A stretch of 64,000 nt of DNA from Flavobacterium sp. IB48 (GTDB lineage Bacteria; Bacteroidota; Bacteroidia; Flavobacteriales; Flavobacteriaceae), in the NCBI RefSeq assembly GCF_016405855.1, contig NZ_JAEFCA010000002.1:505031-569030 (forward strand), read 5' to 3'. This document shows, piece by piece, positions 9,580 to 18,443 of this stretch. Within the stretch, counting starts at the first letter, position 1; each line of letters begins with the position of its first letter. The position numbers and the translations under genes were made by a program. The notes beneath the pieces are model-generated. The model was not told where the DNA came from and ran no database searches. It worked only from the letters and a program-made list of their open reading frames with translations.

Positions 9580-9719
9580 TTTTTATTTTTAATGTTTTTA
9601 TCATGAAAAATCAGGTCACTAGGTTTATCATTTATAAGGCAAAAAAATTGCATAAAGTCAGAGATATTTGCGTAGCTCTTTAATTCAAGTTTGGAAGTCT
9701 TTTCAGAGCGCGGAAATAA

Positions 9720-10079
9720 TTAATTCTCAACTAACTCAATATCCATCGTTTTAATCAATCCGTCTTGAAAAGTATAAATATGCTTTACAAATCCGTCAAA
9801 CATCAAATTACCTTGAAGATCCTTTACAGTTTGGCGAACTTTTACTTCTAAACTTCCATTTTCTCTTTCATCAAAACCAACTGGCAAAACTTTCGGATTA
9901 ATTTCTGTCCATTGTCTTGTCCAATATTCTCGAATTTCATCATGACCACTAATATAACCACCTTCCCAAGCTTTTGACCATTGTACATCATCTTGCATTG
10001 TAGATAAACAATTAGCTATATTTCTTTCGTTAAAAGCATTGTAAGCCTTTTCTATTATTGGTTCAAATTGATTTGACAT
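9720..10079 (-). CDS. SnoaL/NTF2-like protein
   Basis: A 119-residue cytoplasmic protein with the cone-shaped NTF2/SnoaL fold pattern: an N-terminal helix (IIEKAYNAFNERNIANCLS), then MQDDVQWSKAWEGGYISGHDEIREYWTRQW, then strands ending VKHIYTFQDGLIKTMDIE. This superfamily includes isomerases and ligand-binding proteins with little conserved sequence, so no substrate can be named. The frame is open 69 bases further upstream, but the added residues are unlike the family and the ATG giving MSNQFEPI fits best. It stands alone. Confidence 0.65.
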   Translation of the reverse strand: MSNQFEPIIEKAYNAFNERNIANCLSTMQDDVQWSKAWEGGYISGHDEIREYWTRQWTEINPKVLPVGFDERENGSLEVKVRQTVKDLQGNLMFDGFVKHIYTFQDGLIKTMDIELVEN

Positions 10080-10246
10080 ATTTAATTGTTTTTTAATTAG
10101 TTCTATAAAAGTAGCACAGAAACAATAACTTTTTAATACAAATCTCAATAAATATCAAAACTCTAAAAACCAACTTCAAATATTATCAAATTTTTAATTT
10201 TCTCAGTTTTTAGAAAAAAATTAAGAAACCTTACTTTTCAAATTAC

Positions 10247-10254
10247 TATATTTG
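10247..10254 (+). promoter_or_regulatory. -7 box upstream of the RND efflux operon
   Basis: TATATTTG matches the Bacteroidota -7 consensus and lies 66 bp before the small secreted-protein gene. A -33 TTG at the expected spacing is not seen, so this may need an activator or be chance. Confidence 0.35.
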
Positions 10255-10320
10255 GCGCACTTTAAACAAATATATTCCCTCCTTTTAAGGAACAAAATTA
10301 TATAATCTGCTGTACTGTAA

Positions 10321-10680
10321 ATGAAACCTGCAAAGTTCATATATGTCGTTTTACTATCGTTGCTTTCTTTTTTTAGAGGCACCGAAACGTATCAGCCGAT
10401 TTTAAGCACTAGCAGTTGCATTACCTTAGACAGTGTTGCGGCAGACGACACGCAGATTTTTTCTTCTGACTTTTCTTCTTCTAAAAATCTAGAAGTTCAT
10501 TATAAGCTCAAAAAGAAAATGAAATGCAGAGCGACTACTTTAGAACAAAGTACGATCAAAGCTCCTTATTTCAGTAATTTAGTCAACTTCAAGCTTTATA
10601 AAGAAAGCTTAATCTATGGTATCGCTTCAATATACCATATTGAAAGACATCCCCACTTACATTTGTACCAGTTATTCTAG
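10321..10680 (+). CDS. Hypothetical small secreted protein
   Basis: A 119-residue frame with an N-terminal hydrophobic segment (FIYVVLLSLLSFF) that reads as a signal peptide, followed by a Ser-rich stretch and a basic segment (YKLKKKMKCR). Nothing recognisable is present. It lies ahead of the efflux operon in the same direction but 236 bp from the adaptor gene, so it may be a leader gene of that operon or unrelated. The 10681-10916 gap holds only a short frame with no convincing protein features. Coding status is moderately likely because of the signal peptide and nearby -7 box. Confidence 0.45.
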   Translation: MKPAKFIYVVLLSLLSFFRGTETYQPILSTSSCITLDSVAADDTQIFSSDFSSSKNLEVHYKLKKKMKCRATTLEQSTIKAPYFSNLVNFKLYKESLIYGIASIYHIERHPHLHLYQLF

Positions 10681-10916
10681 ACTGATGTATTTCGTTGTTT
10701 TTATATTCTAGTATTCTAGAAAAATACCTCATTTACATATGTGATTGAGCAGCTATTGCTATAAAAACACCTCTAAAAGGTACTTTTCCAACAGAGAAGC
10801 ATCCGAATCCATTTTTATTTTCTGTTTCGATTTTTATCGAATACAAAATCCAAATTCAGACTCCCGATATTTTAGTATCAAGGGAGCACATCTATTTATT
10901 CAAAAATTTAAACCTA

Positions 10917-12011
10917 ATGATGAGCATTTATAAAAATCCATTTCTTTTATGCACCTTGGCTTTATTCGTTTTAGTCTCGTGCGGAGATAAATCTAAAAAA
11001 GATTCCAACAACATAAAAACGTTTCCTGTTTATAAGGTTACTCTAAAAGACACCATAGTTTCGAGCAAATTTGTTGCCGATGTACATGCTAAAAACAATG
11101 TAGAAATTCACGTTCGTATTCCAGGTCTACTAGACAAAGTATATGTTAGCGAAGGACAAAAAGTAAAAAAAGGGCAAATCCTTTTCAAAATAAGCGATGT
11201 TGAACTTCAGATTCAATTGCTAAAAGCCGAAGCCGTTTACAAAAGCGCAAAAGCCGATTTAAGAATTGCAACTGTAGAACTGGAACAGGCGCAAACCCTT
11301 TTCAATAAAAAAGTAATTGCAGATAAAGAATTAGAATTATCTAAAGCAAAAAATGATGCCGCTTCTGCAAAATTGGCTCATGCTGCTGCAGAAAGAAAAG
11401 CAATCAACCAACAGATTAGCTTTACCACAATCCGCGCACCATTTGACGGAACAGTTGACCGTATTCCGTTTAAGGAAGGAAGTTTAGTAGAAAATGGTTC
11501 ATTATTGACTACTGTTTCTCAATTAGACGATGTTTACGCCTATTTCTCAATTCCTGAGAATACGTATTTCCAAATGATGGAAGACAAAGCTTTAAACACG
11601 CAAGGCGATATTAGATTGGTGTTGCCAAACGGACAAATTTACGATCAAAAAGGAGAATTAAGAACTGCTGATGGAGATATCGACAGACAAACAGGTTCTA
11701 TTCAATACAAAGCAAAATTTCACAATCCGCAAGGATTTATCAAGCATGGAACTTCTGGCAAACTGATTATTTCGGAGCCAAAAACCAATGCAATTTTAAT
11801 TCCGCAGAAAGCTGTTTTTTCTATCCAAGACAAACAATACGTTTTCCGTGTGAACAAAGATGGAGTAGTTAAAATGACGAATGTTACCATTGAAACGACT
11901 CTAGATGATGTGTATATCTTAAATGATGGTCTAAAAAGCGACGACCTGATTGTACAAGAAGGCACACAATCATTAAGAGACGGTGATAAAATCAACATGA
12001 AACAAATGTAG
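10917..12011 (+). CDS. RND efflux periplasmic adaptor lipoprotein
   Basis: The membrane-fusion subunit (HlyD/AcrA family) that bridges inner-membrane pump and outer-membrane channel. Lipobox LVSC places Cys22 as the lipidated residue. The biotinyl-lipoyl-like halves are visible (NVEIHVRIPGLLDKVYVSEG near 61-80 and FTTIRAPFDGTVDRIPFKEG near 168-187) with an alpha-hairpin coiled coil between (residues about 100-160, Ala/Lys/Glu-rich). The beta-barrel and membrane-proximal domains fill the rest. Two consecutive ATGs (10917, 10920) are possible starts. The pump gene follows 50 bp later. Substrate is unknown. Confidence 0.92.
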   Translation: MMSIYKNPFLLCTLALFVLVSCGDKSKKDSNNIKTFPVYKVTLKDTIVSSKFVADVHAKNNVEIHVRIPGLLDKVYVSEGQKVKKGQILFKISDVELQIQLLKAEAVYKSAKADLRIATVELEQAQTLFNKKVIADKELELSKAKNDAASAKLAHAAAERKAINQQISFTTIRAPFDGTVDRIPFKEGSLVENGSLLTTVSQLDDVYAYFSIPENTYFQMMEDKALNTQGDIRLVLPNGQIYDQKGELRTADGDIDRQTGSIQYKAKFHNPQGFIKHGTSGKLIISEPKTNAILIPQKAVFSIQDKQYVFRVNKDGVVKMTNVTIETTLDDVYILNDGLKSDDLIVQEGTQSLRDGDKINMKQM

Positions 12012-12061
12012 ATTATCGATCTGTAAAACAGTTATTTAATTATTTATCTAAAACATTTAAA

Positions 12062-15000
12062 ATGATAGAGTTATTTATCAGGAGGAAAATATTGTCATTA
12101 ATCATCTCGGTTATGATAGTCCTTCTGGGATTGCTGGCGTTGTTTCAGCTTCCTATTACCCAATTTCCAGACATTGTACCACCGTCTGTAACCGTTACAG
12201 CAAAATATACAGGAGCAAACGCAGAGGTTTCGGCCAATGCAGTCGCCCTTCCGTTAGAAAGAGCCATCAATGGTGTGCCTGGAATGACGTATATGTCAAC
12301 CGTAACTTCCAACGATGGTTTAACTTTAATTCAGGTTTTCTTCGAAGTAGGAACCGATCCCGATTTGGCTGCTGTAAACGTGCAGAATAGGGTTACCACG
12401 ATTTTGGATGAACTTCCAGAAGAGGTAATTCGTGCCGGAGTTACAACTGAAAAAGAGGTAAACAGTATGTTGATGTACTTGAACATTACGAGTACCGACA
12501 AAACTCAGGACGAGCAATTTATCTTCAACTTTACCGATATTAATATTCTACAGGAATTAAAACGTATTGATGGTGTCGGACGTGCCGAAATCATGGGTCA
12601 GAAAGAATATTCGATGCGTGTCTGGTTAGATCCAGAAAAGATGCTTTCGTATAATATTTCGGCAAATGAAGTTATTGCTTCACTTCAAAAACAAAACATT
12701 TCTGCCGCACCTGGTAAAGTAGGTGAAGGTTCAGGACAAATGAACAATCAATTACAATACGTAATTAAGTATGGCGGAAAGTTCTTCGAGCCAAAACAAT
12801 ATGAAGAAATTCCGTTAAGAGCCAATTCAGACGGAACTATTTTAAGATTGAAAGACATTTCAAAAATTGAATTTGGTGCGATGAGTTACGGAATGGTTTC
12901 TAAAACCGATGGAAAACCTTCGGCATCAATCATGTTGAAACAGCGTCCAGGTTCGAATGCTTCTGAAGTTATTGCTAGCGTAAAAGAAAAAATGACCGAA
13001 TTAAAAGGTTCTTCTTTTCCTCCTGGAATGGAATTTAATATTGCTTATGATGTTTCGCGTTTCCTTGACGCTTCGATTCATGAAGTATTGAGAACTTTGG
13101 TTGAAGCCTTTCTTTTAGTGGCATTCGTCGTTTTCCTTTTCCTTCAAGATTGGAGATCAACTTTAATTCCGGTATTGGCTGTTCCTGTCGCGCTTATTGG
13201 TTCGTTTACCTTTATGTCGATGATGGGATTCTCGATCAACTTATTAACGCTTTTTGCTTTAGTTCTTTCTATCGGAATTGTGGTCGATAACGCGATTGTC
13301 GTCGTCGAAGCCGTTCACGTAAAAATCTCCGAAGAACATATGTCGCCAATGGAAGCTACCATTAGCGCCATGAAAGAAATTACAGGTGCCGTTATTGCAA
13401 TTACGATTGTAATGGCTGCCGTATTTATTCCCGTTGCATTCTTGAGTGGTCCTGTTGGAGTTTTCTACAGGCAGTTCTCATTGACAATGGCCATTAGTAT
13501 TGTGATTTCAGGTATTAATGCCCTTACCCTTACTCCTGCCCTTTGTGCTATTATGCTAAAAGCGCACGATCCGAACAAAGAGAAAAAATCGCTTTTAGAT
13601 CGTTTCTTCCACAGATTCAACCACTGGTTTGATAATATTACTTCAAAATACATCAAAGTATTAGTAAAATTTGCTGATCGCAGCACTGTAACTATTGGAT
13701 TATTAGTATTGTTCTGCATATTAACATGGGGAACAACGAAGTTTTTAGCATCTGGATTTATCCCAACTGAAGATCAGGGAATGGTTTACGTAAGTGTTAC
13801 AACGCCACAAGGAGCTACCGTAGAACGTACTGAAAAAGCTTTGGACGAAGTAACTAAAATTGCTCAAGGAATTAAAGGTGTAGACAACGTAACGACTCTT
13901 GCGGGATACAGCATTGTAACCGAAATCGCTGGAGCTTCGTACGGAATGGGAATGATTAACCTAAAAGACTGGAGCGAACGTGATATTTCGGTAACCGAAT
14001 TCATGGCTGAACTTACAGAAAAAACCAAAAACATTACCGACGCACAAATCGAAATTTTTGCACCGCCAACCGTTCCTGGTTTTGGTAACACGAGTGGTTT
14101 TGAGCTTCGTTTGCTGGATAAATCTGGTGGAAGCATTACCAATACTGACAAAGTAACTAAAGAGTTTATCAAAGAACTAAATGCTTCGCCAGAAATTCAA
14201 AACTCTTTTTCGAGTTTTGATGCCACTTTCCCGCAGTATTTAATTCATATTGATTATGATCTTGCTGCCAAAAAAGGAATTTCGGTAGACAATGCCATGT
14301 CGACTTTGCAAACCATGTTAGGTTCATTTTATGCAACCAATTTTATCCGTTTCTCTCAAATGTATAAAGTAATGGTTCAGGCAAGTCCACAATTCCGTCA
14401 AAATCCAGAAAGTATTTTGGATATGTATCTGAAAAATGAGGCTGGCGAAATGGTTCCGTTTTCTACTTTCATCAAATTAGAAAGAGTTTATGGTCCTGAG
14501 GTTTTAACGCGTTATAATATGTACATGTCAGCCATGATTAACGGTGAACCAGCTGAAGGTTACAGCTCTGGAGATGCCATTGCAGCTGTTGAAAAAATTG
14601 CTGCCGAAAAATTGCCAAGCCGTTTCGAATTGGAATGGTCTGGTATGACACGTGAAGAGATTTTATCAGGAAATCAAACCATATACATTTTTGCGCTTTG
14701 TATACTTTTTGTATACTTATTATTGGCTGCACAGTACGAAAGTTTATTGCTTCCGTTCCCAGTATTATTAAGCTTACCAGTTGGAGTTTTCGGTTCTTAT
14801 ATCGCACTTGTAATGGTCGGACTTGACAATAACATCTATGCCCAAGTAGCACTCGTCATGCTGATTGGTCTGCTCGCCAAGAACGCCATTCTGATTGTTG
14901 AGTTTGCGATGGCACAAAATAAACTCGGACGCGATATTGTCGAAGCGGCAATTGAAGGAGCAAGACTTCGTTTTAGACCTATTTTGATGACCTCTTTTGC

Positions 15001-15184
15001 TTTTATTTCAGGATTGATTCCGCTGTGTATCGCTTCTGGTGCGGGTGCAATTGGTAACCGTTCCATCGGTACAGCAGCTGCGGGAGGAATGTTAATCGGA
15101 ACTGTATTTGGTCTTTTAATTATTCCGGGACTTTACATACTGTTTGCGAAATTGGAAAAACGAATGAGTAAGTCAAACAATTAA
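12062..15184 (+). CDS. RND multidrug efflux permease, HAE1/AcrB type
   Basis: A 1040-residue inner-membrane proton/drug antiporter. N-terminal MIELFIRRKILSLIISVMIV is the typical first helix. The pattern QLPITQFPDIVPPSVTVTA is the usual HAE1 start, and TM4 carries the proton-relay pair in LVLSIGIVVDNAIVVVE (near residue 400-416). The second half contains QAALVML-type helices (LVMLIGLLAKNAILIVEFA) and RLRFRPILMTSFAFISGLIPL. Length and the two-fold repeat match AcrB. It works with the adaptor upstream and the outer-membrane factor downstream. HAE1 pumps export hydrophobic drugs, detergents or dyes; the native substrate cannot be read from sequence. Confidence 0.95.
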   Translation: MIELFIRRKILSLIISVMIVLLGLLALFQLPITQFPDIVPPSVTVTAKYTGANAEVSANAVALPLERAINGVPGMTYMSTVTSNDGLTLIQVFFEVGTDPDLAAVNVQNRVTTILDELPEEVIRAGVTTEKEVNSMLMYLNITSTDKTQDEQFIFNFTDINILQELKRIDGVGRAEIMGQKEYSMRVWLDPEKMLSYNISANEVIASLQKQNISAAPGKVGEGSGQMNNQLQYVIKYGGKFFEPKQYEEIPLRANSDGTILRLKDISKIEFGAMSYGMVSKTDGKPSASIMLKQRPGSNASEVIASVKEKMTELKGSSFPPGMEFNIAYDVSRFLDASIHEVLRTLVEAFLLVAFVVFLFLQDWRSTLIPVLAVPVALIGSFTFMSMMGFSINLLTLFALVLSIGIVVDNAIVVVEAVHVKISEEHMSPMEATISAMKEITGAVIAITIVMAAVFIPVAFLSGPVGVFYRQFSLTMAISIVISGINALTLTPALCAIMLKAHDPNKEKKSLLDRFFHRFNHWFDNITSKYIKVLVKFADRSTVTIGLLVLFCILTWGTTKFLASGFIPTEDQGMVYVSVTTPQGATVERTEKALDEVTKIAQGIKGVDNVTTLAGYSIVTEIAGASYGMGMINLKDWSERDISVTEFMAELTEKTKNITDAQIEIFAPPTVPGFGNTSGFELRLLDKSGGSITNTDKVTKEFIKELNASPEIQNSFSSFDATFPQYLIHIDYDLAAKKGISVDNAMSTLQTMLGSFYATNFIRFSQMYKVMVQASPQFRQNPESILDMYLKNEAGEMVPFSTFIKLERVYGPEVLTRYNMYMSAMINGEPAEGYSSGDAIAAVEKIAAEKLPSRFELEWSGMTREEILSGNQTIYIFALCILFVYLLLAAQYESLLLPFPVLLSLPVGVFGSYIALVMVGLDNNIYAQVALVMLIGLLAKNAILIVEFAMAQNKLGRDIVEAAIEGARLRFRPILMTSFAFISGLIPLCIASGAGAIGNRSIGTAAAGGMLIGTVFGLLIIPGLYILFAKLEKRMSKSNN

Positions 15185-15201
15185 TTCGTTGAGCAAAATA
15201 G

Positions 15202-15322
15202 ATTAAATAAATCTAATTTGATCTGCAACAATCTTTTAAAATCTGCGTGAAATATTTTTTACCCATAGTTTTTTTCACGCAGATTAATACAGATTAAAGC
15301 AGATTTACACAGATTAATCTAA
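15202..15322. repeat. CAGATT repeat in inside-out orientation
   Basis: Here the AATCTGCGTGAAA end (15239-15252) faces inward toward a TTTCACGCAGATT start (from 15274), the reverse of the other copies, where TTCACG is at the outside. The right arm shows exact 10-bp spacing: CAGATTAATA, CAGATTAAAG, CAGATTTACA, CAGATTAATC. It lies inside the efflux operon, between pump and outer-membrane factor. Confidence 0.8.
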
Positions 15323-15376
15323 GCTAATGAATACGATTAAAAAATGCTTGGCAGATTGAACAAATAAAATTAAACA

Positions 15377-16867
15377 ATGAAAGAGATATTAAATCAATAT
15401 AAAAATGCTGATGTGCAGTTTCTAAGGACAACCAAAAGTGCCGTTGTAATAACCGGAATTTTACTTTTGACAGCTTGTTCTGCACCAAAAGTTAGCACTA
15501 AACTAGACGCGGCAAAGCTTCCAGAAAATTTTGATGCACAAAGAAAAGAAGCATCAAACGAGACTTTTATTCCATTAAAAACAGAAACCTTTTTTAAAGA
15601 CCCAAAATTAGAAGCTTTATTAAAGAAAGCCATTGCCAAGAATCCTGATTACTTAATTATGCAGGAAAGAATCCTGATTGCCAATTCGCATTTAAAAGTG
15701 GCAAAACTGGCGCTTCTTCCCTCTTTAGATTTTGTTGCCGATGCTTCTGGAACACATTACGGAAAATATACAATGGATGGAGTTGGTAACTTTGATACTA
15801 ACTTTTCTCAGAATATTAGCGAAAAACAAAGAATCAACGAAGATGTAACTCCGAACCTATTTTTAGGTGCGAAAGTTTCCTGGGAAGCTGATATCTGGGG
15901 AAAACTAAGCAATCGTAAAAAAGCAGCACAACAGCGATTTTTTGCTTCACAGCAAGGAATGCGATTGTTGCAAACTCGCCTTTTAAGCGATGTTGCCGAC
16001 TTATATTTTAAGTTGATTGCATTAGACAAACAAAAGTCGATTTACGATAACAACTTAAAAACGCAAGAAAGAGCATTAGATATTGTTTCGGCACAAAGAT
16101 CTGTTGGAAAAGCTACAGAATTGGCTGTACAGCAATTTAATGCGCAAAACAATAACATTCATGCCGAAGCTTCAGAACTGCATTTAAGCATTGATCAGAC
16201 AGAGAAAGCTTTATTGACTCTTTTGGGGGAATATGGCGGAAAAATTGACCGAAGCAACGATTTCTTAGCTGGACATTTAGAAGTTTTAAACCAAAAAATA
16301 AGCGTAGATTCTATCATTCATAAAAGACCCGATGTTTCTGAAGCTTACTTCGAATTATTAGCAAGTAACGCAGATGCTAAATCGGCTCGCGCTGCCTTTT
16401 TCCCAACGGTAAATCTGGGCGGTTATGCAGGTTTCAACTCATTTTCATTCAACACTCTTTTTGATGCGGGTTCCTTTGCTTGGCAATTATTAGGAGGTTT
16501 GACAGCTCCTGTTTTCAATAAAGGACAAATCAAACAGGAATTTTATGTTTCCAACAGAAGACAGGAAATCTCATTCCTTCACTATCAAAATGCAGTGACG
16601 ACAGCGTTCAACGAATTAAGCGCTTTACTGCATCGAAATGAAGCTTATGAAGATGTTTTAAAATATAAATTGAACGAAATTGATCATCTCGAAATTGCCG
16701 TAAATGTCTCAAACGATTTGTATTTGAGCGGTTATGCTAATTATTTGGAAATCATCAATGCACAAAAAAATAAATTGCAAGCCGAATTGGATTTTGTTGA
16801 TATCCAACTTCGAAATGCAAACTCTCAAGTATTGCTGTACAAAGCTTTAGGCGGAGGAATAAATTAG
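15377..16867 (+). CDS. RND efflux outer-membrane factor, TolC/OprM-like lipoprotein
   Basis: Outer-membrane channel subunit of the tripartite pump (NodT subfamily). The signal segment SAVVITGILLLTAC gives a lipidated Cys34, unusually far from the start because a 20-residue polar stretch comes first. Two outer-membrane-efflux repeats are visible: LLKKAIAKNPDYLIMQERI (about 70-90) with LPSLDFVADASG, and VDSIIHKRPDVSEAYFELLASNADAKSARAAFFPTVNL in the second half. Coiled-coil helices and the closing pattern FVDIQLRNANSQVLLYKALGGG are standard. At 496 residues the gene is complete. Confidence 0.92.
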   Translation: MKEILNQYKNADVQFLRTTKSAVVITGILLLTACSAPKVSTKLDAAKLPENFDAQRKEASNETFIPLKTETFFKDPKLEALLKKAIAKNPDYLIMQERILIANSHLKVAKLALLPSLDFVADASGTHYGKYTMDGVGNFDTNFSQNISEKQRINEDVTPNLFLGAKVSWEADIWGKLSNRKKAAQQRFFASQQGMRLLQTRLLSDVADLYFKLIALDKQKSIYDNNLKTQERALDIVSAQRSVGKATELAVQQFNAQNNNIHAEASELHLSIDQTEKALLTLLGEYGGKIDRSNDFLAGHLEVLNQKISVDSIIHKRPDVSEAYFELLASNADAKSARAAFFPTVNLGGYAGFNSFSFNTLFDAGSFAWQLLGGLTAPVFNKGQIKQEFYVSNRRQEISFLHYQNAVTTAFNELSALLHRNEAYEDVLKYKLNEIDHLEIAVNVSNDLYLSGYANYLEIINAQKNKLQAELDFVDIQLRNANSQVLLYKALGGGIN

Positions 16868-16929
16868 TTTATATGTTGGTCAAAAATGGCTTCTGTTTAT
16901 AATAGCTCATCGCAGAGGTTGTTTTTAAG

Positions 16930-16961
16930 TCCCGTTTCTATTTTGAAACGGGATTTTTTTT
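16930..16961 (+). terminator. Terminator of the RND efflux operon
   Basis: Perfect 9-bp stem TCCCGTTTC / GAAACGGGA with a 6-nt loop and eight T. It lies inside the longer open frame that leads into the Crp-type gene, which argues that the true start of that gene is downstream. Confidence 0.93.
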
Positions 16962-17026
16962 ATAAAACCAACACTCATTTTACCGTTTACTTTTTACCTT
17001 TATTCCAAAATACTAAAATTCCGTTG

Positions 17027-17587
17027 ATGGATATTTCCAAAATTCTCGATTACATACACGAACTTCCTGAGCAATCTAAGCTCGCTTTGCAAAACAATGT
17101 CACCGAAATTGCTTTTGCTAAAGGGCATATTTTGCTAAAAGCCAATAAAGTAGAATCTAATATTTATTTTATAAAGAAAGGATTGGTGCGAGCTTATGTA
17201 GAAAGAGATAATGAAGTCACTTTTTGGTTTGGAAAAGAAGGTGAAACCATTATTTCGATGAAAAGTTATGTGGAAGATCAGCCTGGTTATGAAACCATCG
17301 AACTTTTGGAAGACTGCGAATTGTACGAACTCAAAACAGAAAATCTAAGAAAACTCTTTAATGAAGATGTTCACATCGCCAATTGGGGAAGAAAATTTGC
17401 TGAAAAAGAATTGATTAAAACTGAAGAACGTTTGATCTCTAAACAATTCAAAAATGCGTCTGAACGTTATTTGGAATTAATGAAAGATCATCCTGAGCTT
17501 CTCCAAAGAGTGCAATTAGGACATATTGCCTCTTATTTGGGAATTACACAAGTCAGTTTAAGTAGAATACGTGCAGATTTAAAATAA
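17027..17587 (+). CDS. Crp/Fnr-family transcriptional regulator
   Basis: A 186-residue cyclic-nucleotide-binding-fold regulator. Residues 1-120 form the beta-roll sensor (ITEIAFAKGHILLKANKVES-like strands, then IYFIKKGLVRAYVERDNEVTFWFG). It lacks the Arg/Ser pair that binds cAMP in E. coli Crp, as usual for the Bacteroidota group, so its ligand is unknown. The C-terminal winged helix includes GHIASYLGITQVSLSRIRADLK. The open frame extends 141 bp upstream through the efflux terminator, so the internal ATG is preferred. It precedes an SMR exporter by 73 bp and may regulate it. Confidence 0.88.
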   Translation: MDISKILDYIHELPEQSKLALQNNVTEIAFAKGHILLKANKVESNIYFIKKGLVRAYVERDNEVTFWFGKEGETIISMKSYVEDQPGYETIELLEDCELYELKTENLRKLFNEDVHIANWGRKFAEKELIKTEERLISKQFKNASERYLELMKDHPELLQRVQLGHIASYLGITQVSLSRIRADLK

Positions 17588-17660
17588 CTTCATTTTTTAT
17601 CATTTGTTAATTTTTTTCTGATTTCCATAAAAGAACTTTGCATCACAAAATTTTAACTAT

Positions 17661-17987
17661 ATGAACTGGATTATTTTAATCATCGCGGGTCTATTTGAAG
17701 TAGCCTTCGCATCATGTCTTGGAAAAGCAAAAGCAACTACTGGAACTGAAATGTACTATTGGTATATTGGTTTCTTTATTTCGTTAACTGTAAGTATGCT
17801 TTTATTAATGAAAGCAACAGAAACCCTTCCGCTGGGAACCGCTTATGCTGTATGGACAGGAATTGGAGCTGTGGGAACTGTACTGGTCGGAATTTTTGTT
17901 TTTAAAGAACCTGCGGCGTTCTGGAGATTGTTTTTCTTGGCTACTTTAGTTGGTTCTATTGTTGGTTTAAAGGCAGTTTCTCACTAA
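17661..17987 (+). CDS. SMR-family exporter, SugE/Gdx-like
   Basis: A 108-residue, four-helix small multidrug resistance protein that works as a dual-topology dimer in the inner membrane. The essential membrane Glu is Glu13 (AGLFEVAFA). GTAYAVWTGIGAVGT (near 59-73) matches the SugE/Gdx subgroup, whose characterised members export guanidinium, better than EmrE. The Gdx call is by motif only. A terminator-like hairpin lies just downstream. Transcription with the Crp-type gene is possible. Confidence 0.88.
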   Translation: MNWIILIIAGLFEVAFASCLGKAKATTGTEMYYWYIGFFISLTVSMLLLMKATETLPLGTAYAVWTGIGAVGTVLVGIFVFKEPAAFWRLFFLATLVGSIVGLKAVSH

Positions 17988-18011
17988 AAATATATTACAC
18001 GAATTGGATAC

Positions 18012-18050
18012 AACTTTGTCAAAGTTTTAAAGCTTTGACAAAGTTTTTTT
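18012..18050 (+). terminator. Terminator built from an AACTTTG repeat
   Basis: Stem AACTTTGTCAAAG / CTTTGACAAAGTT (13 bp), 8-nt loop, seven T. The same AACTTTGwCAAAGTT palindrome occurs at 73, 248, 266 and 18272, so the terminator seems derived from an interspersed repeat. Confidence 0.8.
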
Positions 18051-18142
18051 GTTTTTAAACGCATGGAAACGTACATTTCCCTCTCTCAAAAAAAGGTAAT
18101 TAAAAGAAACTATTTTCTAACACATAGGATTTTCACGCAATC

Positions 18143-18247
18143 TTGTCATTCCGACGAAGGAGGAATCCCCGCAAGTAGCTCCGTTCAGAATAGTTGCCAA
18201 TCTTTGTAGAGTTTCATGCGGAGATTCCTCGTTCCTCGGAATGACAA
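18143..18247. repeat. GTCATTCCG inverted-repeat element
   Basis: A roughly 105-bp element with near-matching ends: TTGTCATTCCGACGAAGGAG at the left and the reverse complement ending CTCGGAATGACAA at the right, with GGAATC / GATTCC and CCGCA / TGCGG inside. It could fold into one long hairpin and looks like a REP- or MITE-like unit. I remember GTCATTCCGA-type repeats from other bacterial genomes. An AACTTTGACAAAGTT palindrome follows at 18272-18286. No gene lies in 17988-18443. Confidence 0.75.
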
Positions 18248-18409
18248 ACTGTTGACGTAAACTGTTGCCTTAACTTTGACAAAGTTTCCACTTTCGTTTT
18301 GTGTTTTCGGCTTGGAATTTGGAATTTAAGATTTGGAATTTAAAACAACTAATGCAATTCCAGCATCACATGATAAAAAAATAGCATTTTTAATCATTAT
18401 TCTCTCCTT

Positions 18410-18417
18410 TATCTTTG
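18410..18417 (+). promoter_or_regulatory. -7 box of the ElaA-like gene
   Basis: TATCTTTG matches TAnnTTTG and lies 26 bp before the ATG. No TTG is seen at -33. Confidence 0.4.
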
Positions 18418-18443
18418 CCAAAAATTAAAGCCTAAAATAAAAA

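Noticed and set aside
10745..10933. Short frame of 62 codons before the efflux adaptor gene
   Set aside because: Composition is not protein-like, no ribosome-binding context, and it overlaps the adaptor start. Probably chance.
16886..17026. N-terminal extension of the Crp-type regulator
   Set aside because: This stretch contains the efflux operon terminator and codes residues unlike the family.
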